In this document: positions 13,123-13,188 of the stretch, piece by piece
Position numbering within the stretch: position 1 is the first letter of the stretch
Layout: each line of letters opens with the position of its first letter
NCBI GenBank assembly: GCA_030681635.1
Contig: JAUXRT010000653.1
Location: 1-13,188, forward strand
Reading direction: 5' to 3'
Source: Reyranella sp.
GTDB lineage: Bacteria; Pseudomonadota; Alphaproteobacteria; Reyranellales; Reyranellaceae
Length of the DNA stretch: 13,188 nucleotides
Translations under genes and position numbers: made by a program
The notes under the pieces: model-generated
The model's input: the letters and a program-made list of their open reading frames with translations, nothing else
The model's database searches: none
Told to the model about the DNA's origin: nothing

Positions 13123-13188
13123 ATGGCGGGTCCGTTGGCCGGCGTCAGGATTCTCGATTGCACGACGGTGGTGCTGGGACCGTGGGCC
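13123..13188 (+). CDS. CaiB/BaiF family CoA-transferase, 5' end only
   Basis: The first 22 codons of a gene cut by the window end, reading MAGPLAGVRILDCTTVVLGPWA. The pattern 'GPL.GVR(I/V)LD.(T/S)...(A/G)P' is the characteristic N-terminus of class III CoA-transferases (formyl-CoA transferase, CaiB, BaiF, alpha-methylacyl-CoA racemase). The strong ribosome site GAGGAGG lies 9 nt upstream. These enzymes move CoA between carboxylic acids; the substrate and the catalytic Asp, which would lie much further on, cannot be seen. The family call is good despite the short fragment. Confidence 0.8.
   Translation, partial: MAGPLAGVRILDCTTVVLGPWA

Overview
The window is GC-rich chromosomal DNA of the kind found in Alphaproteobacteria. 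The alphaproteobacterial assignment, perhaps a Rhodospirillales/Reyranella-like lineage, is an inference from codon use, the long (type 2) LeuA, the LpxH-like phosphoesterase/glycosyltransferase/lipid-kinase cluster and the TldE (PmbA)/lytic transglycosylase pair. No rRNA, tRNA, CRISPR array or complete insertion sequence is visible, and no gene-free stretch exceeds 300 bases.

Left part (1-2552, + strand): the 3' part of xseA (exonuclease VII large subunit), a 92-bp palindromic dispersed repeat, an RraA/HMG-aldolase-like protein and a small lipoprotein with a DUF2846-like domain. Next come three minus-strand genes, transcribed in the order LpxH-like metallophosphoesterase, group-4 glycosyltransferase (TTG start), VOC-fold protein. 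Divergent from them is a diacylglycerol/sphingosine-kinase-family lipid kinase. The phosphoesterase, glycosyltransferase and kinase look like an envelope lipid or glycolipid set.

Centre (5898-7353): a distinctly less GC-rich accessory patch. A good sigma70-type promoter is followed within about 60 nt by two consecutive intrinsic-terminator-like hairpins. After them come a cysteine-free hypothetical protein and a cysteine-cluster lipoprotein, then a convergent intergenic region with three nested hairpins, including a perfect 15-bp inverted repeat. This is the least explained part of the window and holds the best candidates for a small RNA or attenuator and a little-described two-gene unit.

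Right part (minus strand, 12151 to 7354): a leucine-rich leader peptide and hairpin precede leuA, followed by a two-TM small protein, TldE/PmbA and an MltB-type lytic transglycosylase. The last three are tightly packed and probably co-transcribed. Upstream, also on minus, are two tandem paralogous secreted Tyr/Pro/His-rich small proteins. The window ends with the first 22 codons of a CaiB/BaiF-type CoA-transferase on the plus strand.
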